Positions 7,752 through 14,991 are shown, numbered from the stretch's first letter. The stretch: 15,844 nucleotides of DNA from CAZFLY01 sp964519995 (GCA_964519995.1 CAZFLY010000059.1:1-15844), one strand, 5' to 3'. Program-made: numbers and translations. The notes: generated by a model not told the origin, from the sequence alone.

Positions 7752-9020
7752 ATGGATATATTTCGGATTGAAGGACCAGTCCGGCTGGCTGGCATTGTAA
7801 ACATAAAAGGCTCGAAAAATGCCTCGCTACCGATAATGGCTGCTGCGATTCTTGCCGGCGGCGAATCTTCTGTTTTTGGAGCCCCCGACCTTTCCGACAT
7901 TTCTGTTTTCAGTGAGCTTCTTGAACAGCTCGGCTGTCGAGTGACCAAAAGTCCGGATGGTCGGCTGCGAATTGATTCAACTGTCGTCGATAATCCGGTC
8001 GGTGAGTACGAAGTCGTGCGTAGAATGCGCGCCAGTATTTGCATACTTGGCCCACTGCTTGCGCGATGCGGCAGGGCGGAAGTCTCGATGCCAGGCGGAT
8101 GTGCAATCGGCGATAGACCGATCGATATTCATCTTCGAGGCTTGCGAGAGCTTGGTGCGAAAATCCATCTGGAGAATGGCTACATCGTAGCTGAGACACA
8201 GGGTGGATTAGCCGGTGCGGAGATTTTTCTTGGCGGCCCGTTTGGCTCAACAGTCCTGGGCACCGCCAATGTGCTTATGGCTGCAACCCTGGCAAAGGGC
8301 CGTACTACGATTGAATGCGCTGCATGTGAGCCTGAGATTACCGACCTGGCGAATTGCCTCAATAAAATGGGGGCCAAGATAAACGGCATCGGCTCACCTC
8401 GATTAGTAATCGATGGCGTCAGACGGTTACAGCCGGTCGAATACGAGGTTATTCCTGACAGAATTGAGGCCGGGACGTTCATGGTCGCTGCAGCCATAAC
8501 CAGGAGCCAGATTCGGCTGCAGAACTGTCGACTCACTAATATGATGGCTGTCGTTGATAAGTTAAGGCGCATCGGCGTAACGGTTGAGCCTGAAGACGGT
8601 GGCTGTGTTGTTGCTGGTACTGAGAGGATAAGACCTGCTGATGTCACCACGCAACCGTACCCGGGTTTTCCCACCGATTTACAGGCGCAGTTTATGGCGA
8701 TGCTGGCTCTTGCGGATGGCAATAGTATTATCGTTGAGAAAATTTTTCCTGACAGGTTCATGCACGTAGCGGAACTAAATCGTATGGCGGCAAATCTACG
8801 CAAAGAAGGGCCTGCGGTCATAATCGCCGGCGTTAAAAAGCTGATAGCTGCGCCGGTTATGGCTTCGGATCTGCGGGCATCGGCTGCGCTGGTTCTGGCA
8901 GGCTTGGCCGCTGAGGGAACTACAATAGTAAACAGGATTTACCATATCGACAGGGGATATGAAAGAATCGAGGAAAGGCTAGCGCCGCTCGGCGCAAAAA
9001 TCACGCGGGAAAGTATGTAA
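7752..9020 (+). CDS. murA: UDP-N-acetylglucosamine 1-carboxyvinyltransferase (MurA)
   Basis: 422 residues, full length for MurA, which transfers enolpyruvate from PEP to UDP-GlcNAc in the first committed step of peptidoglycan synthesis in the cytoplasm. The two-domain inside-out alpha/beta barrel signatures are present. They include KGSKNASLPIMAA with Lys22-Asn23 (UDP-GlcNAc binding), the mobile loop MPGGCAIGDRPIDIH with catalytic Cys117, FPTDLQAQFMA with Asp309 as the general base, the C-terminal RASAALVLAGLAAEG block and DRGYERIEE (Arg402). Having Cys rather than Asp in the loop predicts the fosfomycin-sensitive type. The start has AAGGA about 8 bp upstream. It is followed after 17 bp by the DUF481 gene, suggesting a cell-envelope operon. 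No frameshift or missing key residue is seen. Confidence 0.96.
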   Translation: MDIFRIEGPVRLAGIVNIKGSKNASLPIMAAAILAGGESSVFGAPDLSDISVFSELLEQLGCRVTKSPDGRLRIDSTVVDNPVGEYEVVRRMRASICILGPLLARCGRAEVSMPGGCAIGDRPIDIHLRGLRELGAKIHLENGYIVAETQGGLAGAEIFLGGPFGSTVLGTANVLMAATLAKGRTTIECAACEPEITDLANCLNKMGAKINGIGSPRLVIDGVRRLQPVEYEVIPDRIEAGTFMVAAAITRSQIRLQNCRLTNMMAVVDKLRRIGVTVEPEDGGCVVAGTERIRPADVTTQPYPGFPTDLQAQFMAMLALADGNSIIVEKIFPDRFMHVAELNRMAANLRKEGPAVIIAGVKKLIAAPVMASDLRASAALVLAGLAAEGTTIVNRIYHIDRGYERIEERLAPLGAKITRESM

Positions 9021-9037
9021 TTTGAAAGGATACTGCA

Positions 9038-10066
9038 ATGCGCTTCTATTTGCTGACCTCACTGCTGTTTCTGCTTACGTTCATTGTGCCAACCTGGGCT
9101 GACCAGATTTTGCTCAACAATGGCGACCGTCTTACAGGCAAGATTGAACAGCTTGTTGATGGCAAACTGGTTTTTCAGTCGGATTTGGCAGGCAAAGTAA
9201 CGGTAGATGTATCGAACGTTGAGACCCTAAGTAGTGATGAGCCAATCAGAATCCATCTTAAGGATGATACTGTTCTTAACCAGAAGGTGTCCGCCGCTGG
9301 ACCGGGGCGCTTCGCTATAGAGGGCGGTGAGACTCTGCAGGCTCAGGAATTTGACGTGACGGCTATCTCTTCGATAAACCCGCCGGGGAAACCAGAACCC
9401 AAATGGAAAGGAAATATTTCCGGCGGCCTTACGTCCACGCATGGCAACACAAAAGCTGACTCTGTGAACACCAGCATTAATCTTACAAAACGGACGGAGA
9501 AGGACCGCATTCAGCTTAACGCAGATTATGCCAGAGGTCGCCAGGTGGACCCAGCCACCGGAGTCAAGAGCACCACAGAGAACTGGTGGAAGACCAAGGC
9601 AAAGTATGACTACTTTTTCAAAAAGAAATTCTATGGCTATCTTGATAACAGATACGAGAGCGATAGCATCGCGATGCTTGACCGCAGATTCCTAACTGGT
9701 GGTGGGGGTGGCTATCAATGGATCGAGTCCGACGATATGAATCTCGCGGTTGAAGCCGGCCTTGCTTCTCTTTACGAAAAGTTTAACAACCAGGCCAACA
9801 GTAACAGCGCGTTATCTTTTCAGCTTGGCTACAATTTCGACAAGAAGCTACTCAAGACCGTAAAGTTCATTCACAGTCTGACATATTATCCGAGCACGGA
9901 AAACTTCTCTGATTACTATCTTACATCGTCGGCTGAGCTTCGTGCCAATTTCACGGAGACAATGTTTACTAATTTCAAGGTCATATTCGATTACGATGCT
10001 ACACCTGCGGTTGGTGCCGGCGGTACGGATACGAAGTATATCTTAGGTGTAGGTTTGAGCTTTTAG
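9038..10066 (+). CDS. DUF481 (YdiY-like) outer-membrane beta-barrel protein with N-terminal NGDRLTG domain
   Basis: 342 residues. A signal peptide is clear: MRFYLLTSLLFLLTFIVPTWA with probable cleavage before Asp22. Residues 22-115 hold a small beta-rich domain starting ILLNNGDRLTGKIEQL, a motif that commonly precedes DUF481. From about 123 on, alternating polar/hydrophobic strands (WKGNISGGLTSTHGNT, DRIQLNADYARGR, KFYGYLDNRYESD) typify the DUF481 'salt-induced outer membrane protein' family. The chain ends in LGVGLSF, and the terminal Phe is the usual outer-membrane barrel-assembly signal. The function of the family is poorly known; an outer-membrane location is well supported. AAAGGA lies about 10 bp before the ATG. 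It follows murA by 17 bp and precedes the AsmA-like gene by 66 bp, likely in one transcript. Confidence 0.88.
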   Translation: MRFYLLTSLLFLLTFIVPTWADQILLNNGDRLTGKIEQLVDGKLVFQSDLAGKVTVDVSNVETLSSDEPIRIHLKDDTVLNQKVSAAGPGRFAIEGGETLQAQEFDVTAISSINPPGKPEPKWKGNISGGLTSTHGNTKADSVNTSINLTKRTEKDRIQLNADYARGRQVDPATGVKSTTENWWKTKAKYDYFFKKKFYGYLDNRYESDSIAMLDRRFLTGGGGGYQWIESDDMNLAVEAGLASLYEKFNNQANSNSALSFQLGYNFDKKLLKTVKFIHSLTYYPSTENFSDYYLTSSAELRANFTETMFTNFKVIFDYDATPAVGAGGTDTKYILGVGLSF

Positions 10067-10132
10067 ATGGCTTAGAAAGACGTTCAATAAACTGCAGGTT
10101 CTCAAAGCAACACTTTTTGAAAGGATTAGAAG

Positions 10133-10951
10133 ATGAAAAAAGCATCGAAGATTATATACATAGCTCTCGCGGTGATTGTGATTGTGGTCATCGTTGTCGT
10201 AGCAGCAGTAGGCCTGTTTGCCGACAGCGCCGTCAGAGTTGCCGTTGAGTCGGCTGGTTCTAAAGCCCTTGGCGTCAAAGTCGAGCTGCAGAATGTGGAC
10301 CTGTCAATAATGGGCGGCGAGCTTGGTTTCAAAAATCTTACTATAGACAATCCACCTGGTTACGCGCACGATCGGCTTCTTGAGTTGCAGGAGGCTAAAA
10401 TCGCGGTAAAGGTCAAGTCGCTTCTTAGCGATGTAGTAAACATAAAAGACATAAAACTTGATGGCGTCAACATTGTCCTCGAACAGAAAGGCCTGTCAAG
10501 CAACCTTCAGGACCTGATAAATGCCATGCCCGGTCATGCCAAATCTGAAAGTGAGGCTGAGCCTTCCGGCAAAACATTGCGCATCGATAACCTCGAAATA
10601 ACTAACGTCACAGCCAAGGTAAAGCTGCTGCCTGTACCGGGAAAGGCAGATACCGTTACACTGGAACTGTCTCCCATAAAGATGACTAACCTCGGCAGCG
10701 ATGAAAAACTTGACCTGGCAAAACTATCGGGAAAAATCGTCATGGCGATTGCCAGCGGGATAGCAGAACAAGGTGCCGGAATTCTGCCCAAGGATATGGT
10801 CGATACGATGACCTCTACTTTGGGTAAAACCGTCGATTTAGGCAAAGGCATCGTGACAGAAAGCGAAAAGCTCTTAATGGGCACAGGAGATGCTGGTAAG
10901 GGCGTTACCGAAGGCCTGAAGGATTTGCTCAAGAAGGGAAAGAAAGAGTAG
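10133..10951 (+). CDS. AsmA-like membrane-anchored envelope protein
   Basis: 272 residues. An N-terminal anchor (about 6-29, very rich in Ile/Val/Ala) is followed by the pattern seen at the start of AsmA/DUF748-type proteins: SALGVKVELQNVDLSI-like strand (here ALGVKVELQNVDLSIMGGELGFKNLTIDN, about 45-73), then LLELQEAKIAVKVKSLLSDVVNIKDIKLDG (82-111) and VNIVLEQKG. A second strand-rich segment (about 147-185, IDNLEITNVTAKVKLL) and a Lys/Gly-rich helical tail (225-272) complete it. Large AsmA proteins bridge inner and outer membranes and move phospholipids; this one is short, so a bridging role is unlikely and its job is unclear. AAAGGA lies about 9 bp before the ATG. It is probably the last gene of the murA-DUF481 transcript. 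Family assignment is by pattern only. Confidence 0.7.
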   Translation: MKKASKIIYIALAVIVIVVIVVVAAVGLFADSAVRVAVESAGSKALGVKVELQNVDLSIMGGELGFKNLTIDNPPGYAHDRLLELQEAKIAVKVKSLLSDVVNIKDIKLDGVNIVLEQKGLSSNLQDLINAMPGHAKSESEAEPSGKTLRIDNLEITNVTAKVKLLPVPGKADTVTLELSPIKMTNLGSDEKLDLAKLSGKIVMAIASGIAEQGAGILPKDMVDTMTSTLGKTVDLGKGIVTESEKLLMGTGDAGKGVTEGLKDLLKKGKKE

Positions 10952-11016
10952 TTCGCAGCTCATAGCTCAGGATATGTCAGCCGATTTGTCTTTTTATGGC
11001 TTTTTAGACTTTGCCA

Positions 11017-12081
11017 TTAACAGACAATGCGCCGCAGATAAGGTATCTTCATAATAACCGATATGACCAGAAAGCAGATAATAAATGCCATTATAGAGAC
11101 AACGACTATACCCAGCAGAAAATTGTCGTCTTTTGCATACCTGCCCAGCACCTCACGTATGCAGAAGAGAACCAAAATGTGCAGTAGGTAAATTCCGTAT
11201 GCTGCCGAAGCGACTTTTTCCGCCACGGTCTTTCTGAAACTTTGTCTGAGTTTTTTGCGCTGGTCGGCAAGATAAGCTGCCCAGAAAATGCATATCGACA
11301 TAACAATCACCGGCGGGCTGAAAAAATCCAGCACAAATCTATCATTTACAAAGCTCCCTGTATCAGTATAGATACCGGTCATCATTGCTATATAAACTGC
11401 GCAGAAAAGTACCGCTGCGACAAGGTATCGTAATGGTATCTTTTTCGGATCAAGAAAACGTATTTCATATCCGCACAGATAGTAGCCGATGTATGGGATA
11501 AACAAGGTAAAAATCGACCTTTGGTTACGCCAGTATAGAAGATTGACAAGCGAATAGCTGCTCGCCAGCGCAAAGATTATCACAACAACTAAAATTCGTT
11601 CTTTGAATGATGAATTCCTGACAAAAACGCGCAGCACGGGCGTAACAAGATACAAACCTATTATCATATAGATAAACCACATATGCCAGTGAGGCATTCC
11701 TATGAAAATTAGCTCAGCTATGTACCTTGCTGTTAGCTGTTCATGGCCGAATACCTTTCTGACTCCAAGATATAGCACCGTCCAGAACACAAGAGGGATG
11801 CCGATTCTGCGAATTCGCTTCTTGTAAAAAAGTAGGGCTGGCTCATTTCTCGATTCATCGAGAAGCAGCGCCCCACTTACCATCACAAATATCGGAACAG
11901 CCCACAGACAAATTAGGCAAATCCAGTTCCCTACCCACCAATTGAAGCTTTGAGGTGTCGTCGTAGTGAGCATCCCCATGGTAACATGAGCTAAGACGAC
12001 AACTATGATGGCAAGCGCACGCAGATTGTTGATATACTGAATCAGGCCGGTTTTTGTGTGTGACACAAGAGCATTTCTCAT
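11017..12081 (-). CDS. Acyltransferase family 3 membrane protein (probable polysaccharide O-acyltransferase)
   Basis: 354 residues with about ten hydrophobic segments. The family signature begins with INNLRALAIIVVVLAH (His32, the expected active-site His after the first membrane helix). It continues with WAVPIFVMVSGALLL (60-74), the basic loop FYKKRIRRIGIPLVFWTV (85-102, equivalent to the conserved RRxxRIxxP stretch) and the late motif AAYGIYLLHILVL (293-305). Such proteins move acetyl or other acyl groups across the inner membrane onto surface polysaccharide, LPS or peptidoglycan (OatA, WecH, OafA relatives). No extra SGNH domain is fused; SGNH-like proteins are encoded elsewhere in this window, which may or may not be functionally linked. 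It converges with the AsmA-like gene with a 65-bp gap that shows no convincing terminator. The ribosome-binding site is not evident. Confidence 0.9.
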   Translation of the reverse strand: MRNALVSHTKTGLIQYINNLRALAIIVVVLAHVTMGMLTTTTPQSFNWWVGNWICLICLWAVPIFVMVSGALLLDESRNEPALLFYKKRIRRIGIPLVFWTVLYLGVRKVFGHEQLTARYIAELIFIGMPHWHMWFIYMIIGLYLVTPVLRVFVRNSSFKERILVVVIIFALASSYSLVNLLYWRNQRSIFTLFIPYIGYYLCGYEIRFLDPKKIPLRYLVAAVLFCAVYIAMMTGIYTDTGSFVNDRFVLDFFSPPVIVMSICIFWAAYLADQRKKLRQSFRKTVAEKVASAAYGIYLLHILVLFCIREVLGRYAKDDNFLLGIVVVSIMAFIICFLVISVIMKIPYLRRIVC

Positions 12082-12139
12082 ACGCTAATCGTTTGCCCGC
12101 TGCTGTGTTCTGAAGCTATTTGGCGTTTAACATTCTGTG

Positions 12140-12167
12140 ATTTTAAGCCTTGCAGACGGCAAATCAA
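12140..12167 (-). promoter_or_regulatory. Candidate promoter of the acyltransferase gene
   Basis: On the minus strand TTGATT (complement of 12162-12167) and TAAAAT (complement of 12140-12145) are separated by 16 bp, matching 4 of 6 and 5 of 6 of the sigma-70 consensus. The -10 box is 58 bp upstream of the start codon. Position and spacing fit; nothing else supports it. Confidence 0.35.
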
Positions 12168-12276
12168 GAACAAATGCGAACAGAAGGCCGGAGTCGTTGA
12201 AGGATATACAGGTTCCTGCATACCTGCTCTATGGATCAGAGCATTAGAAGAGAATCAAAACCCAATTTACGACGCC

Positions 12277-12371
12277 GGATTCTGGATTCCGCGAGGCAGA
12301 TTTATGCAGCGTGACTCATCACTCGTGACTCACCTTTTTGTCATTCCCGCGCAGGCAGGAATCCATAATCC
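12277..12371. repeat. Inverted pair of REP-like elements (REPIN-like)
   Basis: GGATTCTGGATTCC (12277-12290) is the reverse complement, with one mismatch, of GGAATCCATAATCC (12358-12371), 67 bp apart. The right-hand arm is preceded by GTCATTCCCGCG (12340-12351), the start of the widely seen 'GTCATTCCCGC...GGAATCC' intergenic palindrome. Two such units in opposite orientation resemble a REP doublet. No transposase or RAYT gene is visible in the window. Confidence 0.6.
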
Positions 12372-12414
12372 CTTCATTGTGAGTCTGAGCCACTGAAGGC
12401 GTATAAATATTTAG

Positions 12415-12433
12415 CCTGCCGTTTCACGGCAGG
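12415..12433. repeat. Short GC-rich hairpin
   Basis: CCTGCCG (12415-12421) and CGGCAGG (12427-12433) form a perfect 7-bp stem with the 5-nt loop TTTCA. No T-run follows on either strand, so it is not a standard Rho-independent terminator. Confidence 0.6.
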
Positions 12434-12592
12434 TTCACAATTACCGTTGTCCTGAAGTGGCAGGGAATGAGTTTGCCGAATGAGTGGCAATCCCCCTTTA
12501 TCAATTGTAATACGAATCATAAAAATATATGCGCTTCATCAAGCAGAATCCCAACCGCAGGGGAAAGAATAATCACGCCCGTCATTTAAGAT

Positions 12593-12637
12593 ATACGTAA
12601 AGCGCGTAGCTCTACCGCAGGTACGCGCTTTACGTAT
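12593..12637. repeat. Palindromic repeat family, copy 1 (inverted orientation, interrupted centre)
   Basis: Arms ATACGTAAAGCGCGTA (12593-12608) and TACGCGCTTTACGTAT (12622-12637) are perfect 16-bp complements around a 13-nt centre (12609-12621). The flanks match the other copies when read on the minus strand (ACTC before, ATC after), so this copy is inverted relative to copies 2 and 3. Compared with the uninterrupted copy 2, the extra centre looks like a 15-nt gain with TA on both sides. Confidence 0.85.
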
Positions 12638-12677
12638 GAGTTATTTTAGAACATCTAACAAAGGAAGACTATTTTTT

Positions 12678-12762
12678 GTCATTCCCGTGCAGCTTGTCCT
12701 CGACCACGATCGGGGAACGGGAATTCACGATCACGTCATTCCGAGCGCAGCCGAGGAATCTC
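12678..12762. repeat. Cluster of two REP-like GTCATTCC elements
   Basis: The first unit begins with GTCATTCCCGTGCAG (12678 on), sharing TTTTGTCATTCCCG with the element at 12340, and ends with the matching CGGGAAT (12718-12724). The second unit, GTCATTCCGAGCGCAG through GAGGAATCTC (12735-12762), has ATTCC/GGAAT ends. Similar GTCATTCCGAGCGCAGCGAGGAATC-type sequences are frequent in environmental bacterial genomes. An open frame running through them is a by-product of the repeats. Confidence 0.6.
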
Positions 12763-12869
12763 AACTATTCAATTGTGAATCGTCAATTGAAAACTCGTGC
12801 CCGCATAATTGGGCATTGAAAACCTAAAAGGCCACTACACTATTAGCTTGCAGCGTTCAGTTAATCCAG

Positions 12870-12904
12870 TACGCTATACGCTATACGCTATGCGCTACAC
12901 GCTG
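12870..12904. repeat. Heptanucleotide tandem repeat, five units
   Basis: Three exact TACGCTA units (12870-12890) are followed by TGCGCTA and CACGCTG, giving five 7-nt units in 35 bp with decay toward the right. It is non-coding and lies 184 bp beyond the stop codon of the small secreted-protein gene. Such an array could vary in copy number by slippage. Confidence 0.85.
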
Positions 12905-13088
12905 TCCGTTATAAAGAAGCTTTTCCTGCCTAAAATATCCGCACCTAAGACGAGCAACATTTGAAGGGTATGCAGCTTTCTGTGTACCTATATTTGGACA
13001 TTTTCCAGTATACACATCATTCCCCTAACGTGCCGTTCTGCTGGTATTTTCTCTTACGCGTGAAAGAAATGTATCGATCGACACGAGT

Positions 13089-13661
13089 TCACTTCTTGAT
13101 TTCGTTGGCGTTTGCCGCATGATAAGCCAAAACAAATGCGTCAACGCAATCGTTGATGGCTTTCTCAATGGTTTCTGGAAACGAAGACGGCGTTGTAATT
13201 CCTATTCTGCGAGCCTTCAGGCTTGACCAAGTATCCGTAAAGATATGTTTCTGTGGTTTTCTTACTAACTGCACATATTCTCTTAAAGAAACCTGTACGC
13301 TCACAGGGATGATGCCCATATCATTCGCTTCAAGATTATCCACGCTTATAGATAGTATCGGTCCACCTGGAGTCTCCTTGAGCTGGTCGCTATCGATGGA
13401 AAACACGTTGATATGATAAGACTTTAGATGCTGAGCTATAGACTTTTGAAGTTCGTCCGGTTTCAAGCCGTACATTTTATTTGCCGTGACTATTATGCCA
13501 ACACCAGGTAGTCCTACCAAGGTCTGGCGCTCGGTCTTATCCACTAGTTCCATGAATGATTGGGTCAACTTGTCCTCTCCTGTTACGGTGGTGAACCAAA
13601 AAAATTCAGCTATGCAAAGAACAAGAGTGACGGAAAAAATGCCATATTTGTATGCTTTCAT
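13089..13661 (-). CDS. Hypothetical secreted or N-terminally anchored protein
   Basis: 190 residues; I do not recognise a named family. The N-terminus MKAYKYGIFSVTLVLCIAEFFWFTTVTG has a basic start and a hydrophobic stretch (6-25), so a signal peptide or anchor is likely. There is a Cys at residue 16 but no proper lipobox. The rest follows a pattern I associate with uncharacterised exported proteins: LVGLPGVGIIV (48-58), GLKPDELQKSIAQHLKSYHINVF (65-87), PGGPILSISVDNL (98-110), then VSVQVSLREYVQLVRKP and a long C-terminal helix (161-187). A good GAGGT ribosome-binding site sits 6 bp before the ATG. It stands alone, with repeat DNA downstream and a divergently oriented gene 214 bp upstream. Expression is plausible; function is unknown. 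Confidence 0.75.
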   Translation of the reverse strand: MKAYKYGIFSVTLVLCIAEFFWFTTVTGEDKLTQSFMELVDKTERQTLVGLPGVGIIVTANKMYGLKPDELQKSIAQHLKSYHINVFSIDSDQLKETPGGPILSISVDNLEANDMGIIPVSVQVSLREYVQLVRKPQKHIFTDTWSSLKARRIGITTPSSFPETIEKAINDCVDAFVLAYHAANANEIKK

Positions 13662-13875
13662 AATCGTACCTCAATAATAATTTGCTGGCTTCTACTCCAT
13701 AGATCAGTCTAATCCGCATCGATTGCCCTCTTACTAGTCTTATTGCTTGCTGAATGCGAACTCGCTGTATCTACCACCCAGTTTCTTCTAATTTCATATA
13801 TCGGCCCAAAACATGCCTAAATAGAGCAATAAGTTCATTATTTAAGGCAAATCAATTGCCGATAAAACTAAAGGT

Positions 13876-14547
13876 ATGAGTAAAACCGCAAATAATGTCG
13901 AACAAATCTGCACGCACGAGGAGTTTGAGCGGTTTCGATCTTTCCATGAGCTATTCACTCAATTGATGAAGGATCACAACCTACCTAATGAACAATTTGA
14001 TCAACTATCTGATGATATAGACGATTTTGACACAGTCATGGTTCCTATTGCCCAGAAAGTCGAGGTCGATTTGAGTAAACACATCGACATTGTTGTTGAC
14101 ATCTGGGAACAATTGGGGAGTTGGCCTGATCCTTACGACACTCCTTCGCTCCTTGGAGATGAATATGGGGAGGCTATATCTAATTATGCCGGCGAACAGG
14201 AAATTAGATTAGAGGCATGGAAAGAGGCTATTGCAGACATAAACAGAGTGATGGTAAAGCTATATGCTTCTCGTCCTAAAGATACTGAGGTGATTGAGCC
14301 AAACCCTGGTTTGATGATCGAGGTACTTGAAGATGTTCTTGAACGCCTGAAATTAGAACATGCCGGAAAGAGAAATAAGCGATTAATAATCGGCTGGATA
14401 TTCAAAAAAACGTCGCATTTAATTTGTGTTATTATCATTGCTGTTATTGCTTCTGTTATCGCGGCAATAGTTGTTGATATTTTTGCTGACTTCGGCTGGA
14501 TCGGTCGAATCAAGGATTTTATTTACAGGATAGTAGTTCCTAAGTGA
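13876..14547 (+). CDS. Hypothetical protein with C-terminal membrane segment
   Basis: 223 residues, no family recognised. The N-terminal 165 residues are strongly acidic and predicted mostly helical (FERFRSFHELFTQLMKDHNLPNEQFDQL, then SDDIDDFD, and IEVLEDVLERLKLEHAGKRNKR). A hydrophobic segment at about 181-203 (HLICVIIIAVIASVIAAIVVDIF) is followed by a short amphipathic tail ending RIVVPK. The basic patch KRNKRLIIGWIFKK just before the segment suggests the large domain is cytoplasmic. The ribosome-binding site is poor: AAAGG is only 1-2 nt from the ATG. A 5-bp hairpin (GGCAA/TTGCC, 13846-13860) lies just upstream. It is flanked on both sides by copies of the palindromic repeat. Length and codon flow argue for a real gene, but it could be lineage-restricted or transferred. 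Confidence 0.7.
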   Translation: MSKTANNVEQICTHEEFERFRSFHELFTQLMKDHNLPNEQFDQLSDDIDDFDTVMVPIAQKVEVDLSKHIDIVVDIWEQLGSWPDPYDTPSLLGDEYGEAISNYAGEQEIRLEAWKEAIADINRVMVKLYASRPKDTEVIEPNPGLMIEVLEDVLERLKLEHAGKRNKRLIIGWIFKKTSHLICVIIIAVIASVIAAIVVDIFADFGWIGRIKDFIYRIVVPK

Positions 14548-14668
14548 AAAGCTTTTTTGTTAGCAACAGGCAGGGTTAGCTTGCTACTCTGCGAATTCAT
14601 CCTTCGCTGCAGCGCCGCTGAGGAGAATGGAGTAATAATGCTACGTAGCACGAGTTGGCCCACCGATC

Positions 14669-14722
14669 TCAACCGCAATAATATACTCATACGTAAAGCG
14701 CGTACGCGCTTTACGTATATCC
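14669..14722. repeat. Palindromic repeat family, copy 2 (perfect 30-bp palindrome within a 54-nt direct repeat)
   Basis: ATACGTAAAGCGCGT (14689-14703) is followed immediately by its exact reverse complement (14704-14718), a perfect 30-bp palindrome. The 20 nt upstream (TCAACCGCAATAATATACTC) and the 4 nt downstream (ATCC) recur with two mismatches around copy 3, giving a 54-nt unit present twice in direct orientation 269 bp apart. Confidence 0.9.
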
Positions 14723-14860
14723 TGTTTTAACGCGTAAAAATTATATGCGCCCAACGGCAACCAACTAAAGAAAGGCGGTCGCGATTACACTCCCCCATAG
14801 TTGGGGATCTACTTGATGATCCATATTAGAAATCTATAAAGCTATCAAAGTTATTGAAAT

Positions 14861-14899
14861 AGTGGGACAACCACTCTTCGTAGCAGGGCTACTGCGAAG
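14861..14899. repeat. Compound hairpin (AGTGG/CCACT and CTTCGTAGC/GCTAC..GAAG)
   Basis: AGTGG (14861-14865) pairs with CCACT (14871-14875). Immediately after, CTTC plus GTAGC (14876-14884) pair with GCTAC (14888-14892) and GAAG (14896-14899) with a 3-nt internal bulge. The motif resembles the 'CTACGAAGGATG'-type intergenic repeats found in several environmental phyla. A relative reading TTCATCCTTCGC occurs near 14596, in opposite orientation. Confidence 0.5.
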
Positions 14900-14937
14900 G
14901 ATGAAAGCTCCACCCTACCATCTGCCAATCTTAACAT

Positions 14938-14991
14938 TCAACCGTAATAATATGCTCATACGTAAAGCGCGTAAGCGCTTTACGTATATCC
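14938..14991. repeat. Palindromic repeat family, copy 3
   Basis: ATACGTAAAGCGC (14958-14970), centre GTAA, and GCGCTTTACGTAT (14975-14987): the same 30 nt as copy 2 with one substitution near the centre. The left flank TCAACCGTAATAATATGCTC (14938-14957) and the right flank ATCC match copy 2. A run of seven T follows at 14993-14999, five nt after the stem, so this copy could also act as a weak terminator on the plus strand, about 115 bp before the LuxR-type gene. Confidence 0.9.

Larger units (their letters stand above)
12082..13088. other. Gene-free, repeat-rich intergenic region (about 1 kb)
   Basis: No reading frame here looks like a real protein. The stretch is made of short repeats: a duplicated GTGACTCA (12311-12318 and 12325-12332), inverted REP-like sequences, a 7-bp hairpin, the first copy of the ACGTAAAGCGC palindrome, a second REP-like cluster, an 8-bp inverted repeat (TTCAATTG at 12768-12775 against CAATTGAA at 12784-12791) and a 7-nt tandem repeat. 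The main elements are listed as separate features. The density suggests a relaxed, insertion-tolerant spacer between the acyltransferase gene and the small secreted-protein gene. Confidence 0.8.

Noticed and set aside
8180..8821. 213-codon minus-strand open frame inside murA
   Set aside because: It is antisense to a complete, well conserved murA; the translation is low-complexity Ser/Ala/Pro/Arg-rich without a recognisable domain.
10534..10932. 132-codon minus-strand open frame inside the AsmA-like gene
   Set aside because: Antisense shadow; Ser/Pro/Val-rich translation without a ribosome-binding site or motif.
10985..11030. Possible bidirectional terminator between the AsmA-like and acyltransferase genes
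   Set aside because: Only a 5-bp ATGGC/GCCAT stem with a 12-nt loop and no T-run on the far side of either strand.
12636..12827. 63-codon plus-strand open frame
   Set aside because: Its translation (FVIPVQ..., HVIPSAAEES) is the usual artefact of reading through GTCATTCC-type repeats; it begins inside a palindrome arm and has no ribosome-binding site.
13089..14547. Toxin-antitoxin or two-gene defence pair formed by the two hypothetical proteins
   Set aside because: They are divergent, 214 bp apart, and neither has a recognisable toxin, nuclease or effector motif.
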